NCBI GenBank assembly: GCA_003864495.1 | Contig: ML133413.1 | Span: 949,724 to 1,013,723 of the forward strand | Length of the DNA: 64,000 nucleotides | Source: Nemopilema nomurai | Taxonomy: Eukaryota; Cnidaria; Scyphozoa; Rhizostomeae; Rhizostomatidae | Reading direction: 5' to 3' | In this document: positions 49,486 to 64,000 of the stretch, piece by piece | Layout: each line of letters opens with the position of its first letter | Numbering within the stretch: position 1 is the first letter of the stretch | Notes under the pieces: model-generated | What the model was told of the DNA's origin: nothing | The model's database searches: none | Seen by the model: the letters and a program-made list of their open reading frames with translations, nothing else | Program-made: the position numbers and the translations under genes

Positions 49486-52400
49486 ATGAGGGTCAAAATA
49501 TTGCCAGCACTCGATGACAATTACATGTATCTGTTGGTTGACGAAGAAACAAACATGGCTGCAATTGTGGACCCAGTTAATCCAGAAAGGGTTTGTTTTC
49601 TAGTTTTATTTGTTGTCTTTCTATGCGAAAGATTTTAACCCAAGTAGAGGATGTTTGGTATAATTAATTTGGTACCTTGCACACTTACACCTATACTTTA
49701 AGATTAGGCCACCGTGGGGCTTCAAACCTGTCATTATCAGCTAAGGCATTTCCAGCTGATGCAATTGTTACAAAGCTGCGGGATCGTCATATGATTACAA
49801 TTACTTTCATTTAGTATAGGCACATATCTTTTAAGACAAAAAGTTTCACAACATTTTTTCAGATATTTGTTGGGAAAACAATATTTTTTATACAATACAG
49901 AACTTATTGTACCCTTTCAAATAAGCCTTAACCCAGCTTCATAGGAGTTGTAAAACTAGAGTTATTGGCATTCTTAGTGTTTCGGGTGTCTCTAAAAGGG
50001 GTGTGGTGCCAAAAAATGTATAGCCTGTAACTCTTTGATGGGATAAGATAATTCAATGAAATTTTCAAGATTTTTTATTAGTATTGATCTTAATTTGTAT
50101 ATCAAATTTCACCATTATCTGAAAACAAAAGTATCTTCAAATGTGTTGATTTGATGTGGAATGACCCAATAGATTAAAACCATATCTTTTCAGTCCTTTC
50201 AAATGTTCTGGTCCTGATGATGTTATGACTGATTTCGGAGGGCGTTCATTGCTAAAAGCTATTTATTATTATACATGAATGAGTGAGTTGCAAGGCTATG
50301 CAGACTGAATCCATTACAGTAAACATATAGCCCAGAAGTTGTATAGTTGGAAGGACAAGGATTCTAAAATGTGTTGTCCTAAAACAAGACTATTATTATC
50401 TTTTTGTTTTGTGACCAAGTCTGAATTGACAAACTGTCTGAATTGAATTGAGGCACCCTGTATGATAACAACTTTAGTCAACTTTCCATTATTTGGTCTA
50501 CTAAAGCAAAAACTCAGTATCAGCTAAACATCCCTAGAATGGAAACTCAATGAAGGAAGGGAGGTCTGGGGGCACACCCCCTAAAATGCTGGGTCTTATA
50601 GAAAAGCTCTTAACTAATCAAATCATTACAATTTTCTGCATATTAAGATTAATTTTCTGCTAAAGGCTCTTTTTTCTAGACTATTGTAAACATAGGGTAT
50701 CATACTTATGAGCATGGCCAACATACATTATGTCTCTAGTATAAAGAAGGACCACCTATGTTAGATTGGTATACTGGTAGAAACTGTATTTTGCTGTAAA
50801 CAGGGCCACTCTGAACTTGATTAACTCACTATGAAAAATCATTTTGAAGCCAAAAAACTCATTTCTGGAAACTATATGTCCTGCTGACTAGCATTGGCTT
50901 TGCAACTGTCTAGAGCTAAAAGCTAAGAGTATATTGCTGTTCTGTAAACTTGCATGTGCATGCATTGAAAAATAAACTGATGACTTTTGATCTCTTGATT
51001 TTTAGTGTTTGTGACATTTTTTTAATTCTTTATTTGGACCACATTCTTTTAAGAATTTTTGGTACTACAATTTTTGAATTGTAGCTTGCTGTTTTTTACT
51101 GGCTGGCTACAGCTGAATTGATTATGTTATTTATATTTATTTATGTTATCCTGTTTAGGTTATTTCTGCAGTCAAGGAGGAAAATGTCAACCTCACCACT
51201 GTTCTGACAACACACCATCACTGGTAAATCATTTTGCATCCTTTTTGGTTTGTTAATAGCCACTGTAACTTTAACTGGATTGTCCTTCCTGTCTTGGTGA
51301 CCCCATCAAAATCCATACACATTGATAAGTATGTTAGGCTAGGTTAATTGACACCAACTGAAAGTATTCAAAACAGTGGACTGTTGTAGTAACCATCTTT
51401 GTAATCGCCGGTTAGAGTTGCAGGAAATGAGCCACATCTACTAGTTTCTGCCAAAGGTCCAAGGGCTTCAAGGATGTTGGGTTGGTCGTGCAGTTGAACA
51501 GGTGTGACACGTCGTGCGGAGTGCGGCCACAGTCCGGGCAACTGTTGGGAACCGTTTAATCCAGTCTGTGCCTGTAGCTGTGCAGCATGTAGGAGTAACC
51601 AGATCTGAGCTGAGGTAGTCTCGTCCTGGCTTGCCGTCCCAACTGTTGTTCGCTTTTGCTGATCGGGGGAGGGTATCCTCCAAGGATCACCGGGACTTTG
51701 TAGCTAGCCTTCGCAGTTCTGACTGAAGATGTGTGCAGTTCTTTCAGTTTTGCCTTGATTTCCACGTCCGTCAGGGTGTCGGGTATCTGTGTGCGTAGAT
51801 GCTCTTCAGTGAATGACTTCAAGGTGTGCTTCATTTTCCCTCTGCCGAGCTCCGGCTTGGGTCAGGCGGTGGCACGGATGCTCTTCGTTACGGCACTGCA
51901 TATAGTACTGACAGGCCAGAAGATCATTGTGTGCTTTCACTTTGAGGATCTTCCCTTCTGTGTGTAGATGGTCTTCGGATGCCATTTTCAAACTGCCGGT
52001 TGCCGTCCGAAGGGCTTCATTCTGGGTTTTCTGAAGCTTGTTGGTGTTGCTAGCCGAACAGTTTGTGTGCCAGACAGGGGCGGCATAGTTGATCACCGAT
52101 CGGCCCACGGCTTCGGGTCTAGCGTTAGTCCCAGTATCTTTGGGTTTTGTTCTAACGGGATCGGCTGGCCGTGTGCTATTATTTGTGGATGGTATCTGAA
52201 CTCGCTAGGGTCAGATGTTAGCAGGGTCACGGTTGATTTTGTTGGGGAAATAGCTAACCCTCGGTTCTCGAAGAAGTCTATTAGAAGCGGGATATACTGG
52301 TTGATCCTGCGGGCTACTTCTTCCTTGTTTTGGCCACTGGCGTATATTGTGAAGTCATCTGCATATGAAACCAGTTTGACTCCAGCCGGCGGTTCAGAAG

Positions 52401-55400
52401 CTTTTGACACGTAGAAGTTGAAGAGCGTAGGTGAAATGATTGAGCCTTGGGGGACGCCCATGTGCACTGTCTTTAGAGATGACGTTTGGTCCCTGAAGCA
52501 TGTTCGAGCCTGTCTACCATGCAAGTAGCCTGCGAGCCACCTGGTGATGCCTTTCGGCAGCGTAGAGTCGCAAATGTCTTCAATGAGCTGACGATGGCTG
52601 ACCATGTCGAACGCTTTCGTTAAGTCCAGAGCTACCACGACAGTTCTGCGCGGGGGTTTGTAGTTGAAACCTTCCAGTGCATCGTTTGTTAACGAAAACA
52701 GTGGACTAAAACATTTTGTACTCACAGAGGTATGAACTACAACATAAAAAGTTTGCTTGAATAATTACCATAAGCAAACTTTTAGGGAAATGCAGTGGGG
52801 CCTGAAAATGAGGCAAGGCTGCGGATAAAGAAAGCTGTTATGCAAGTGGCATGCTTAGAGCCATTTTTACTTTTCGTTTGCCCCAAGGACCTACCAACGA
52901 GCTCTAGCAAAAATGAGTTTGGCTAATGAAGGACAGGCTAGTCTAGAATATTTTGATGCATGCTAATTATGCATAATTGGCATGATATCAATGATAATTA
53001 TGATAAATATCCACTATAATGTTATGATAGATATTGGATCGTAGCTCATACTTTATGGATTCAAACAAACTGCAGCAAAGGCTGATATTTTTTGTTAGTA
53101 GATCAGGGCCAAATTTCTTTTGCTGTAAAATGAATTATGTCGGATACGGTGATTTTTTTACCAGAGCATTAGTCGATCTTCGCTTTGATTTTTTAAATAA
53201 GGGACCATGCTGGTGGTAATGAGGGATTGTGTTCAAAGGTGCAAGGGCTCAAAGTTTACGGAGGTGATCAGAGAATTGATGCACTCACCAACCAAGTTAA
53301 GCATGGTGACAGCATACAGGTATTCAGATGATTTTTTGCAGAAATGGCGTGTAAATGTTTGTAAGTCTTTTGATGTCAACAAATAAAAATTGTTTTCCAC
53401 CCTCAATTTGGCATTGTCTGTACTTAACTGTACTCTATTACCAATTTCATCGCGTAGCTTTCGATACCACTCCTACAGTAGTGTTTCAAGAAATGTCAGT
53501 AAATCTCCATATATTTCTGGGCAGGTTGGAAATCTGAAGATAAATTGTTTGTTCACGCCATGCCACACTTCAGGACACATTTGCTATTTTGTGGAAGAAG
53601 ACGGAAAATTGCCGCCCAGTGTGTTTACAGGTAAATCTGAATGTTTCGAATTTGAAGGCTAACGATGTATATTCTTGTATGTTCTGTTAAATTCGAGATT
53701 TACAATAGTGATGCTCGTTATTTGACACAAATCGGGATTGGCATACAGGCCTTAGATTTCCCACTGCCAAATTCAGATGGAATTAGATTTCAACAGATTT
53801 CTTTGTTTATGATTTGACCCATTGAGATGTAGCATTGTTTTTAATATTTTTCCAAATGCTCCTATAATGGTGGATTTTAGGGAAGCCATTTAACTGTCAT
53901 AAAATCATGAGGATTCATCGAAGCTGATTGTGTAGTAAATAAGGCAGTCAATATTAATGTTCATGTAAAATTGGATTACTTTATATTTTTACGGTTGGCC
54001 CTAATTTGGTTGCAGGTGACACCCTTTTTGTCTCTGGCTGTGGTAAATTCTTTGAAGGGACAGCGGAACAGATGCACCATGCGTTGATAGAGGTTTTGGC
54101 AAAACTTCCACCCACAACAGTGAGTTTATGTAACTTTTCAATTTTTTTTAGTTTACAGAACATAAGGGAGAACATTTCGCACCTGTAATTCCCAAACTAA
54201 TAAATGACAATGCTAATCCAGCATCAGCCTAATCTTACTCTACTCGTATCCCTACGCAATCTGACTTCACCAAATTGAGCTCAAGTCTTATTTCGGCTTT
54301 GCTGATTTCCATTCAGAATGCCTCTTTTTGTCTTTTAACAAAGCTTAAAGCTACTTTGTCTTTTATTCAAACTACAAGTGGGTGTTTCCCTCGTAGACAG
54401 TGTACTGTGGACACGAGTACACCACGAGCAACTTGAAGTACGCCCTTCATGTTGAGTCTGATAACCAGGATATCATTGAGAAGATTGCATGGGCAAAGGT
54501 AGGCCATTTTGCTTTTAAATCGACATTCACTATCTTCACTTGTGGTGCGGCTGCTGTGTAATTCAAATAAGATAGGATTCTTCTACCTCTTCACTTTTCT
54601 TGCGCCTTTGTCTTTCAGTTCTGCAGCTTTTTCCACTTCTCTATTTGTACACTTTTGTTTATACGCTCTCAGTGAGGAAATACAGAAAGTTAAGTAAGAG
54701 GCGCATTTGCCACAGGAATTTAAGAGAGACACTACTACGCTGGTGATCTTCACGATTGCTCCCGATGAATTAAAGTTCAAAAGCACAGACGTCATTCTAC
54801 GTGGGCGAGGCTATGAAATCGGCACTCGCCTACTGAATTACAGGTATGAGAGGCCCTAAGAAAAGGAGCCACTTATAAAAAGCTTTCGCGGATGTAGTTT
54901 GGTTCTGTTGAGGTATTGTAGTTAGTGCTAGTTAGTGAATGGCAAGGTATGCCAACACATCATTTGATTTTTAATAGAACAGACGGGAAAGTAACCTGGC
55001 GACTGTTCCGTCGACCATTGCGGAGGAGCTTAAGTGTAACCCATTCATGAGAGTAAAGTAAGTTGTCTCTTTATGTATTTACTTTATACTGTAGATAATG
55101 ATTTATCCTATTTCTTGCGAGACTTCATTTCACATCTGTTTTGCCATCATTCTCCAAAGTTTGTAGCTATCTGCATACCTTTTCTAAAACCAATGCTGAG
55201 TTGCTTACATTATCATTGGTCTTTGATTTTCCTTTTCCTACTCCATTTCTAAATGTTTGCTCGAATTGCTTGATAATCGTCACTTTCTTCTTTCTAAATT
55301 TTCTAATCTACGTTTTTCGTTAATTAGGCCATTTCCCAAGATTCTTTAATTTTAAGAGCCTCGAATAGAGAGCATCGATGTTTACAAAATTGTATCTATG

Positions 55401-55602
55401 TAAATTCTTAAACTTGAATGTTGCTTCTTGCATTTTCTGGATTTACTCTTAAAAGTAGTATTTATCTTATTTTACCTAATTTTTCATTTCCTCAATTTGA
55501 CGCAGCGAGCCGAGCGTTCTTCGCCACACAAAAACAACGGACCCTATTGCCGCAATGGCGGCACTGCGCAGAGAAAAGGACAGCTTTCGTCCTAAGATGT
55601 GA
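49486..55602 (+). CDS. HAGH: Hydroxyacylglutathione hydrolase (glyoxalase II), cytosolic form
   Basis: Hydrolyses S-lactoylglutathione to D-lactate and glutathione, the second step of methylglyoxal detoxification. Eight exons: 49486-49590, 51159-51223, 53202-53319, 53525-53630, 54016-54119, 54397-54498, 54978-55057 and 55506-55602, totalling 777 bp (258 aa), close to the animal cytosolic form. The start [16 protein letters not shown] matches the family's cytosolic start; no in-frame ATG lies in the short open stretch upstream, so I see no mitochondrial leader. The metallo-beta-lactamase zinc motif THHHWDHAGG spans exons 2-3. [12 protein letters not shown] and [16 protein letters not shown] supply further metal ligands. 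VYCGHEYT and NLKYA bind substrate. The C-terminus has NPFMRVN and [13 protein letters not shown]. All introns are GT-AG with consistent phase. Intron 2 holds an antisense LINE fragment. Confidence 0.95.
51383..52694 (-). mobile_element. 5'-truncated LINE fragment in HAGH intron 2
   Basis: The 13-bp sequence AAAACAGTGGACT flanks the insertion (51370-51382 and 52695-52707), a clear target-site duplication. On the minus strand the element encodes [13 protein letters not shown] (motif A), [13 protein letters not shown] (motif B), [13 protein letters not shown] (motif C), then [13 protein letters not shown] and a CPDC-x7-HLFNC knuckle. This is the Jockey/CR1-like order. The 5' end is cut within the reverse transcriptase. 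A stretch is missing between LGLTLDPK and [10 protein letters not shown] (about 52110), where full elements have several dozen more codons, and further shifts occur near 51830 and 51600. It is dead and opposite to HAGH transcription. Confidence 0.85.
54716..54843 (+). other. Exon-like island in HAGH intron 6
   Basis: A 128-bp open stretch begins after TTTGCCACAG and ends at the donor GTATGA. It encodes [18 protein letters not shown], then [17 protein letters not shown]. Its length is not a multiple of 3, so including it between exons 6 and 7 would shift the frame and end translation in exon 7. It could be a poison exon, an alternative exon of another transcript, or chance. The family is not recognised. 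Confidence 0.3.
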
Positions 55603-57624
55603 ACTTCCATTCAAGATCGCTCCTCGCGCTGCAATTCTCAAGCTGTCAAAGACATCCAGTAATTCCCCAGCAAATCGCTTAAACTGCAGCAACGGGACGC
55701 TACTCTTTGGACATAGTTTTATGAATGTACTCTCTCGACTGAAAAATATCACAAATTCTTTTCAGATTTGATTTCTTTCCTTTCAATAACATTGCTGGCC
55801 AACTTGTGGGACATATGAAATCTAGGGACTCATAAATTTACTGAAAACATAAATTTTGAATAATAAAAAGTGTTGAATGTGATTGAAATATGATAGATGA
55901 ATTTGAATAATTGTGTGGTTTTGGCGTGGGAGTGGTTTTCGCGTATCTTCCTATACACCCATAATTGCCTTCTTTCGTCAAAAAGATCCACCTGTTACAT
56001 CCTTTTACCACTTCCACACGAACTGATCTCACTACCCAAAAAATTATCAACGACAACTGTATTCAATCAATCGTTAGTCCCCATTTTCAATCTTGCATTT
56101 GAATCGCAACCCTTTTTAAACACCCTTTACAATTCTGCTTTGCGATAGCGATAATGCTCGATTTTGGGCTTTGGCCCAAGTTTGTTGACAATTCCTGAGA
56201 CGGTGATTGGCTAAGCGACGAGGGAAACCACTTGATTTAGCCAAAACTCTTAGCCAATCGAGATTTGAGCAAAGCTAGCATTAAGATATGCTTGTTTTGC
56301 ATGCTGATCATACAAAATTGTATTTTTATGCGATGCAGTGTATTCTAAACCTGTACCTCTATGCCATATGGTTCTCCTATCTATTTCTTTATAACTCGAA
56401 AAATATACGTCTTCCGCATTTTTTGCCTGGTCCGAAGAGATCGGAATTGTACGAGTTTGACTTGACCACTCAGTTCAATTCCATTCATCAGTTGCATTGA
56501 GATTGACCACCGCTTGTTGCCAAAATGTCTTTTTAAGTGAACATTCTGTTGGCATGGTCTTGCATCGAACTCACTTTGTTTTACCTTCACAGTAAATCTA
56601 TTTGTTGTTCTCGTGCTTAGAAGCTGTTTACTGATGCCATGATTTTTTGCTAATTTTCATTTGAAGCATCCAAAACCATTTTGCTTTGCATTGGACTTTG
56701 ATTGGACAGCTTTTTACGGATACAACGCCTGCTTCCTTCATTTGCTCTCCTTGAAAATAAATAAAGTGTTCAGTTTGGAAGTGTAGGGGCTGTATGCTAT
56801 TTTCAGGCCTTGGTAAATGACCCCAGGACTTTCTCTCGAGGTTAAACACTGGATAGCGCCAAGTGCATTAAGACACCAATTTCCACACTTAGTGATGTGC
56901 TCAAAAAGTTCATGAAAGAGAAAAAGGAAAGTTAACCCTAGATGCTACTTTTAGTCTTTGGTAGAAGGCTATGAAAGAAACTTGACGTACGGGCTTTTTA
57001 ATTTGTTGATGAAAAATGGAAATCACCCGAGGTCAAATTACCGTTGAGCCATAGCAAATTAATGAATAACAATTTGTTATAAAAGTGTAATATTTTTAGC
57101 GTCTTTACACATTTGGGTTCATTTGGATTTTCTTTGTAACTTATAGATTAATCAAACTTATCAATAGCTAATTATTTTCAGCCTTGGTTTTCCCAGCTCA
57201 GTCAGATAAGAGTGTAAAGCAAATTACCTAATGTAAGGTAAAGCAAAGTACCTCAAAAACTCAACATACTCTCAAAGCTTCACGACTTATTAAAACCTTT
57301 CTAACGTAGAGATAGAATTTTCAACAGAGGGCTGTGGTAAAGATCCCCACCCCATCCTATAAGAAGCATCTGATTTTTTATTTTTCTGCATACGCTTCAT
57401 GTTTCCTTCACTGTTCGGTAACTATCTTTGCCGGGTCGCCTGAGTGGACGACTGAAGCCTAAAGATCGAATCCAGTCTATTTTAACTTGGTTCGTGTACA
57501 AACTTTCATGAAAGTATCTATGAACTATCAACCAGAACTATCTGGAGAGAATTGAAGTTTCAACACGAGGCTAGTTTTGAAAACGAGATTGCTGCATCAT
57601 GCTTCAATCTGCTCTTCCAAAAGG
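55603..57624. other. Between HAGH and RPL10; no gene seen
   Basis: This holds the 3' region of HAGH and the 5' region of RPL10. The one notable motif is a CCAAT-containing inverted repeat, GATTGGCTAAG at 56205-56215 and CTTAGCCAATC at 56249-56259. No exon is supported. Confidence 0.5.
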
Positions 57625-57653
57625 CCTTTCTCTATAAATTCTGATCGAAAGCG
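57625..57653 (+). promoter_or_regulatory. Probable 5'-TOP start and leader exon of RPL10
   Basis: A pyrimidine tract CCTTTCTCT at 57625 is followed by a short leader and a consensus donor (GCG then GTAAGT, 57651-57659). A matching acceptor (TTCTCCATTTCAG) lies at 57869, six bases before the RPL10 ATG. A 5' terminal oligopyrimidine start and a short non-coding first exon are typical of ribosomal-protein genes and mediate growth-dependent translation. The exact start is inferred. Confidence 0.55.
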
Positions 57654-57875
57654 GTAAGTGAATTAGAAAGTTTTGGTAATCTAAAGTGATCGAATAACCT
57701 GTGAAGTATAATTCAAACCAAAGAGTTAAAATTAAAACAGCAGGAGATAAACTACCATCAGGTAGCCATATTTGTTGTCTATCAATTACTTTTTCGTTTT
57801 GTTTTGTAAAACTCTGTTCAACGCCTCTCCTTGTTGGCCTAATTTTCGAAGATTTCTTCTCCATTTCAGATCAAA

Positions 57876-60435
<2,560 letters not shown>

Positions 60436-61841
60436 ATGTAAATGAGAAAGCAAATTACGAAAATTCAGTCAAAGTTACACCCGTCATGTTGTTTTACTTC
60501 TTGTTTCTTTTGCTTTTTGCTACTAATTTGACTTCCAGGTCCCTTTATACTTCTTGTGTCCTGATTTTTTATTGGAAGTTATTTGAGAGTAATCATAAAT
60601 CATAAAATAGCTTTTTTGGCCACATTTCAAGTTTAAAAGTTATTAATTTACCACCAAGATGAAGCAAGATCCTTGTATAGTTATGATAATTTGTGATCCC
60701 TTTCATAGACCAAAATTCTACCTATTTTGTAAGGATTTCAAAATCTTTCAGCTAGACAGCAAAGCGGCAAGACAGCCTTTTGTTACTGCTCTGTAATTTA
60801 GACCGGAAGATGATACTTAATCCTATACAACTCAGGGGTGGAAAAAGCAACAGAACCTGGGATCGTAGTGCCCGGAAATTTTTCTAGATGCAAAGATTAC
60901 CAGAAAGTTTCACAGAAAATGTATCAAGTATTTAAGTAAGTACGAAAATCTGGTGACGAGTCCAATCAGCAGGAAATATTATTTCAAATTGCTGTGAGCA
61001 ACTAAATTTGAGCTGGCAAAGGATATTTGGGCATAGTTTCTTTCCTATAGAAAGAAATTGTTTTGCACATCATTTAGACTCACCATCTCACAGAAATCTC
61101 AACCAAAATCACGAACAAAATCTTTTTGGCAGCAGAGATTTTGAGACAAACCACAAATAAAGGGACTGGAATTTTCTTTCATAGAAAATATTTGGGTTAC
61201 TGGCATGAGCAGCATTGATCATATGTTAATATACTGTGACACGGCCAAGGTTTCATGGGCGTTTGCTGCTAACAAGATTATGATTATCCTACGGCCCTCC
61301 CAACCTCCAGACTTTAATATTATAGGAAATGCATGGCTTTTCATTTAAAACTAATCTGGTAACTGATAAAGTTTTCACAACCTTACAAAATATTATTCGT
61401 TGAGTCATCAAAATATTGTATTCATCAATCAATTCATCTCTGACTCTGTGCTGTTGGTTTGTCACATTGAAATGGAATACTGGACCTGGTTTAAGAAATA
61501 CTGTTAACCTTTTTTCCATTTCTTAAATTCTTCCATGAGGAGATAGCAAGCATGCAACCTTCATTGACCATTAAACTGTAAAAAAATTCACTTTTAAAAA
61601 TAAAATGCACTTCGGGGGCGTATTATGTCTTTTCTCAGAAATATGGCCCTAAGTTTATCTGGACCGGCAATGTTTGGCGTTCTCCGCTATCTGATTGGAC
61701 AATCGGGTCTTGTGACGACAGTCGCTATATGCGCACCAAAGGAGATGGGGTGATCGAAGGGAAATAACCCTCAATGGCGTAGTCACCATCGGCCTTTCAT
61801 GCAGTTCGGAAGCACGTTTGCAGTAAACAGGTTGCAAAAGT
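60436..61841. other. Downstream of RPL10; no supported gene
   Basis: The 3' flank of RPL10 and AT-rich sequence. A stretch near 61205-61265 reads SSIDHMLIYCDTAKVSWAF in one frame, reminiscent of the zinc-knuckle end of some non-LTR reverse transcriptases, but it is too short to call. Confidence 0.45.
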
Positions 61842-62049
61842 ATGGAACAGTGCGTAAAAGGAGCAGATGGAAGCATTGGCTTCAAAACAACAGGTGGTGT
61901 TGTTTTATCTTGTGACCAATTTTCTTGTGGGCCTTATGGCAAGGCCGAATTTTGGTGTGAGAAATGTTGTGAACTGGTGACAACGGCCTACAGTAAATTG
62001 TCCACATCTCTAAAGCGGACAAGTACCGCCGCACCCAGTTCAACAATTG
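61842..62049 (+). CDS. Candidate first coding exon of an unrecognised gene
   Basis: The frame starts MEQCVKGADGSIGFK, is rich in cysteine (CDQFSCGPYG, FWCEKCCELV) and ends at a good donor (ATTG then GTATGT) in phase 1. The 69 codons end in a Ser/Thr-rich stretch. The upstream 200 bp are relatively GC-rich with few ATGs, which would fit a promoter. No second exon could be identified within the remaining 2 kb, so the gene may continue to the right. The paired cysteines suggest a zinc-binding or disulphide module. I know no matching family. Confidence 0.4.
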
Positions 62050-64000
62050 GTATGTATCCTAATTGTATTTACTTTTAAAGCTTAGATTTTGGAGTTTAGG
62101 GACAGGCTCAAATTTGGCTCTAGCGCGAAGCAATCGAATAAACAGTCAGACAATCCAATCGATTAAACATCAAAGAAACAAAGGCTCGTTTTGAAAATAT
62201 AAACCAGAATCTTACAAGCAGAGGGCTAAGAATTGAAGTAAAATCAAATATATATTTCATCGTGTCCTTTCGGAATTTGGACTACACGCTTTTTTATAAG
62301 AACCTACCACAAGGCCTAGTTCCAAAGTTCCTTATTCGTAGACCTGTAGTGACTCTATTTAGGCCTGTTTACATCAATTTTTCCTTCTCATTCATTCCAT
62401 CATTTTCCCACATTCTCACATCGCAGCACAGGCATCCTCTACGTCACTCTCATATCACGTATTCGCTAATCCCTATTGTTTACTTAATCTTTGCCACGCT
62501 ATTCAATTTACTCATCACCTTCACTCGCCCTTCCTATCCTTTGTTTTCCTTACATCATTCGTGCTAATTTTAGATATTCATTTCTGTATATAAGCATGTT
62601 AATTTTTATGTAAGTTCAGTTCAGTTCAGAGTTCAGTTACAATCAAGCAACACACTGTCTCTCTCTCTGGCTCCGTGTTCTCTGCACGTAAAATAAGACT
62701 CGCTGGGTTTGGAAATGACACGATAGTCGATGGATGGTTTTATTAGTGAACGAATCGCATCTAACAAGGCTCAATACTCGTTACACTAAAGACCTCAAGT
62801 CATCAGATTTTAATACCAAAATTTCCTTAAAAGTTTCTTAATTTTCACTGCACATCAATAATAATTATAATCCTTAACACTTAATAGAGAGAAGGGCGAG
62901 ATAGACTATGCGGAAACTACTCGATAAAGCACTTGACACACGAATAGCAAACTTTCTATGCGAGCATTGGCTGCAACTGCCTTTTTAGCTCTTGATGCTT
63001 GCAGTTATAAAAAAATTTCTAAACGAAAAGTTCCTTAGGGATTTCATTTTTAGTAGCATAAGTTCTTTATATATTTTTGCCTTCTACATGTAGGTACCTT
63101 ATAAAGTGGTTCCTTATAAAAAAAGCGTGTAAGCATTATTTAGCACGATTTCCCACGTAGGTCTTGTGGTAAACATTCGCAAACTTCTGTATCTGTTTTT
63201 GAGCGAAAATGCCCATAAATCGAATAAGATCCGGCCAAGAAACCACCCTAGGTGTGTCTTAAATTTTTCTGGTGATAATTCGGGTCGCAGTTTGGAAATT
63301 CACGGCATGACAGGTTTGGGAAAGAAATTTTCACAAAAAAGTGGCTCACTGTCCATGCGCCGATCCGGGACAGCCTGAGCAATGGTCAGATATAATGACG
63401 TAGTTTTGACGATGAATGACGAAGATGAATTCATAAAACATTTTGTAATCTATTGTGTAATGGATCAAAGTTTTTCACAAAGTACTTAAAAGATAAAGAC
63501 AAGCTTTCTCACGTTTGAATTGTTCCCGTCATATTCATCATGTGACCCGCTGTCAGTGCGCAAACATATTCTTTCTCCTGGATTGACGTCATGTACCCTT
63601 GAGTAAAAAGCGAAAGACGTCATTCACATCTTGAGTGAAATGGGGGGGGGGGGGGGGGTGGAAACATGGAATTTAAGTTGCAATTAGACCAACAAACATA
63701 GCGCTTATGGCAAGACAGTAAATTGGCTGACAAGAATTAGCCGCTTCTTTGGCCAGGAGTAAAATTTCTGTAAAGACTTCCTTTCTTTGCAATTTTTTTA
63801 AATAATGTATTCATTCTCTCTTTAACTTATGATAACATCACTGCATTCAAACTGGGTAGTCATAGCCCATGGGAAGTAAGATCTGCTCTTTGCATAAAAA
63901 GGAATTTATATATACAAAAAAACCATTCCTGCTTATGTGTACCTAATTAAGTATTTGGATTCCTGTTCGCTTGGGAGAATCACATACCACATACACTTTG
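62050..64000. other. Right edge; repeats, no further exon recognised
   Basis: A partial relative of the TA-flanked MITE lies at about 62800-63129 (shared TTAAAAGTTTCTTAATTTT and the end CTTATAAAAAAAGCGTG next to TA). A 17-base G run is at 63642-63658. It may be intron 1 of the gene starting at 61842. Confidence 0.45.

Noticed and set aside
57430..57480. tRNA-like A and B box motifs (TCGCCTGAGTGG and GATCGAATCC)
   Set aside because: The spacing is too short and the arms do not fold into a cloverleaf. At most it is a decayed tRNA-derived repeat.
61200..61270. Possible reverse-transcriptase zinc-knuckle fragment
   Set aside because: Only about 20 residues resemble the motif, and no other element sequence is adjacent.
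63642..63658. Run of 17 G
   Set aside because: A simple homopolymer whose length is prone to sequencing error. No further structure surrounds it.

Overview
The window is eukaryotic nuclear DNA: AT-rich, with GT-AG introns, sparse coding exons, many transposon remnants and minisatellites, and no operon structure. Two conserved animal genes anchor it, a cytosolic-type glyoxalase II (HAGH, 8 exons, 258 aa) and ribosomal protein L10 (RPL10, 5 coding exons, 217 aa). The mix of mobile elements (an R2/NeSL-type LINE with a restriction-like endonuclease, a TTAA element carrying a P2X7-tail-like domain, a hAT-type element) suggests a non-vertebrate metazoan, probably a cnidarian such as a coral or sea anemone. 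The cnidarian assignment is inference.

Layout. 1-14 kb: the last exon of an unrecognised gene with a tyrosine-motif tail (2265-2863), several minisatellites, a possible acidic/basic repeat gene on the minus strand (5.4-6.1 kb), a foldback element full of 12-bp repeats (6.7-7.45 kb), and a 3.16-kb TTAA-flanked transposon (8024-11180). 14.5-45 kb: a duplicated cluster on the minus strand. A short membrane-anchored coiled-coil protein gene occurs three times (exon 1 starts at 17112, 29637 and 40288). A five-exon secreted-protein gene lies upstream of the first and third copies (18248-23808 and 41440-45144). The second secreted gene has a 1-bp deletion in exon 4. Between the second and third units lies a nest of elements: an old repeat split by a 4.76-kb hAT-type element (31721-36481), which itself holds a decayed LINE and a TA-flanked MITE.

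45-64 kb: patchwork duplications upstream of the second secreted gene, then HAGH with a 5'-truncated LINE inside intron 2 and an unexplained exon-like island in intron 6. RPL10 follows, with a probable 5'-TOP leader exon. Near the right edge is a candidate first exon of an unrecognised plus-strand gene.

HAGH and RPL10 are housekeeping genes with no evident functional link to the cluster. The cluster looks like a lineage-specific segmental duplication remodelled by gene conversion, minisatellite growth and transposon insertion. All models come from reading splice signals and open frames by eye; no alignment or database search was run.
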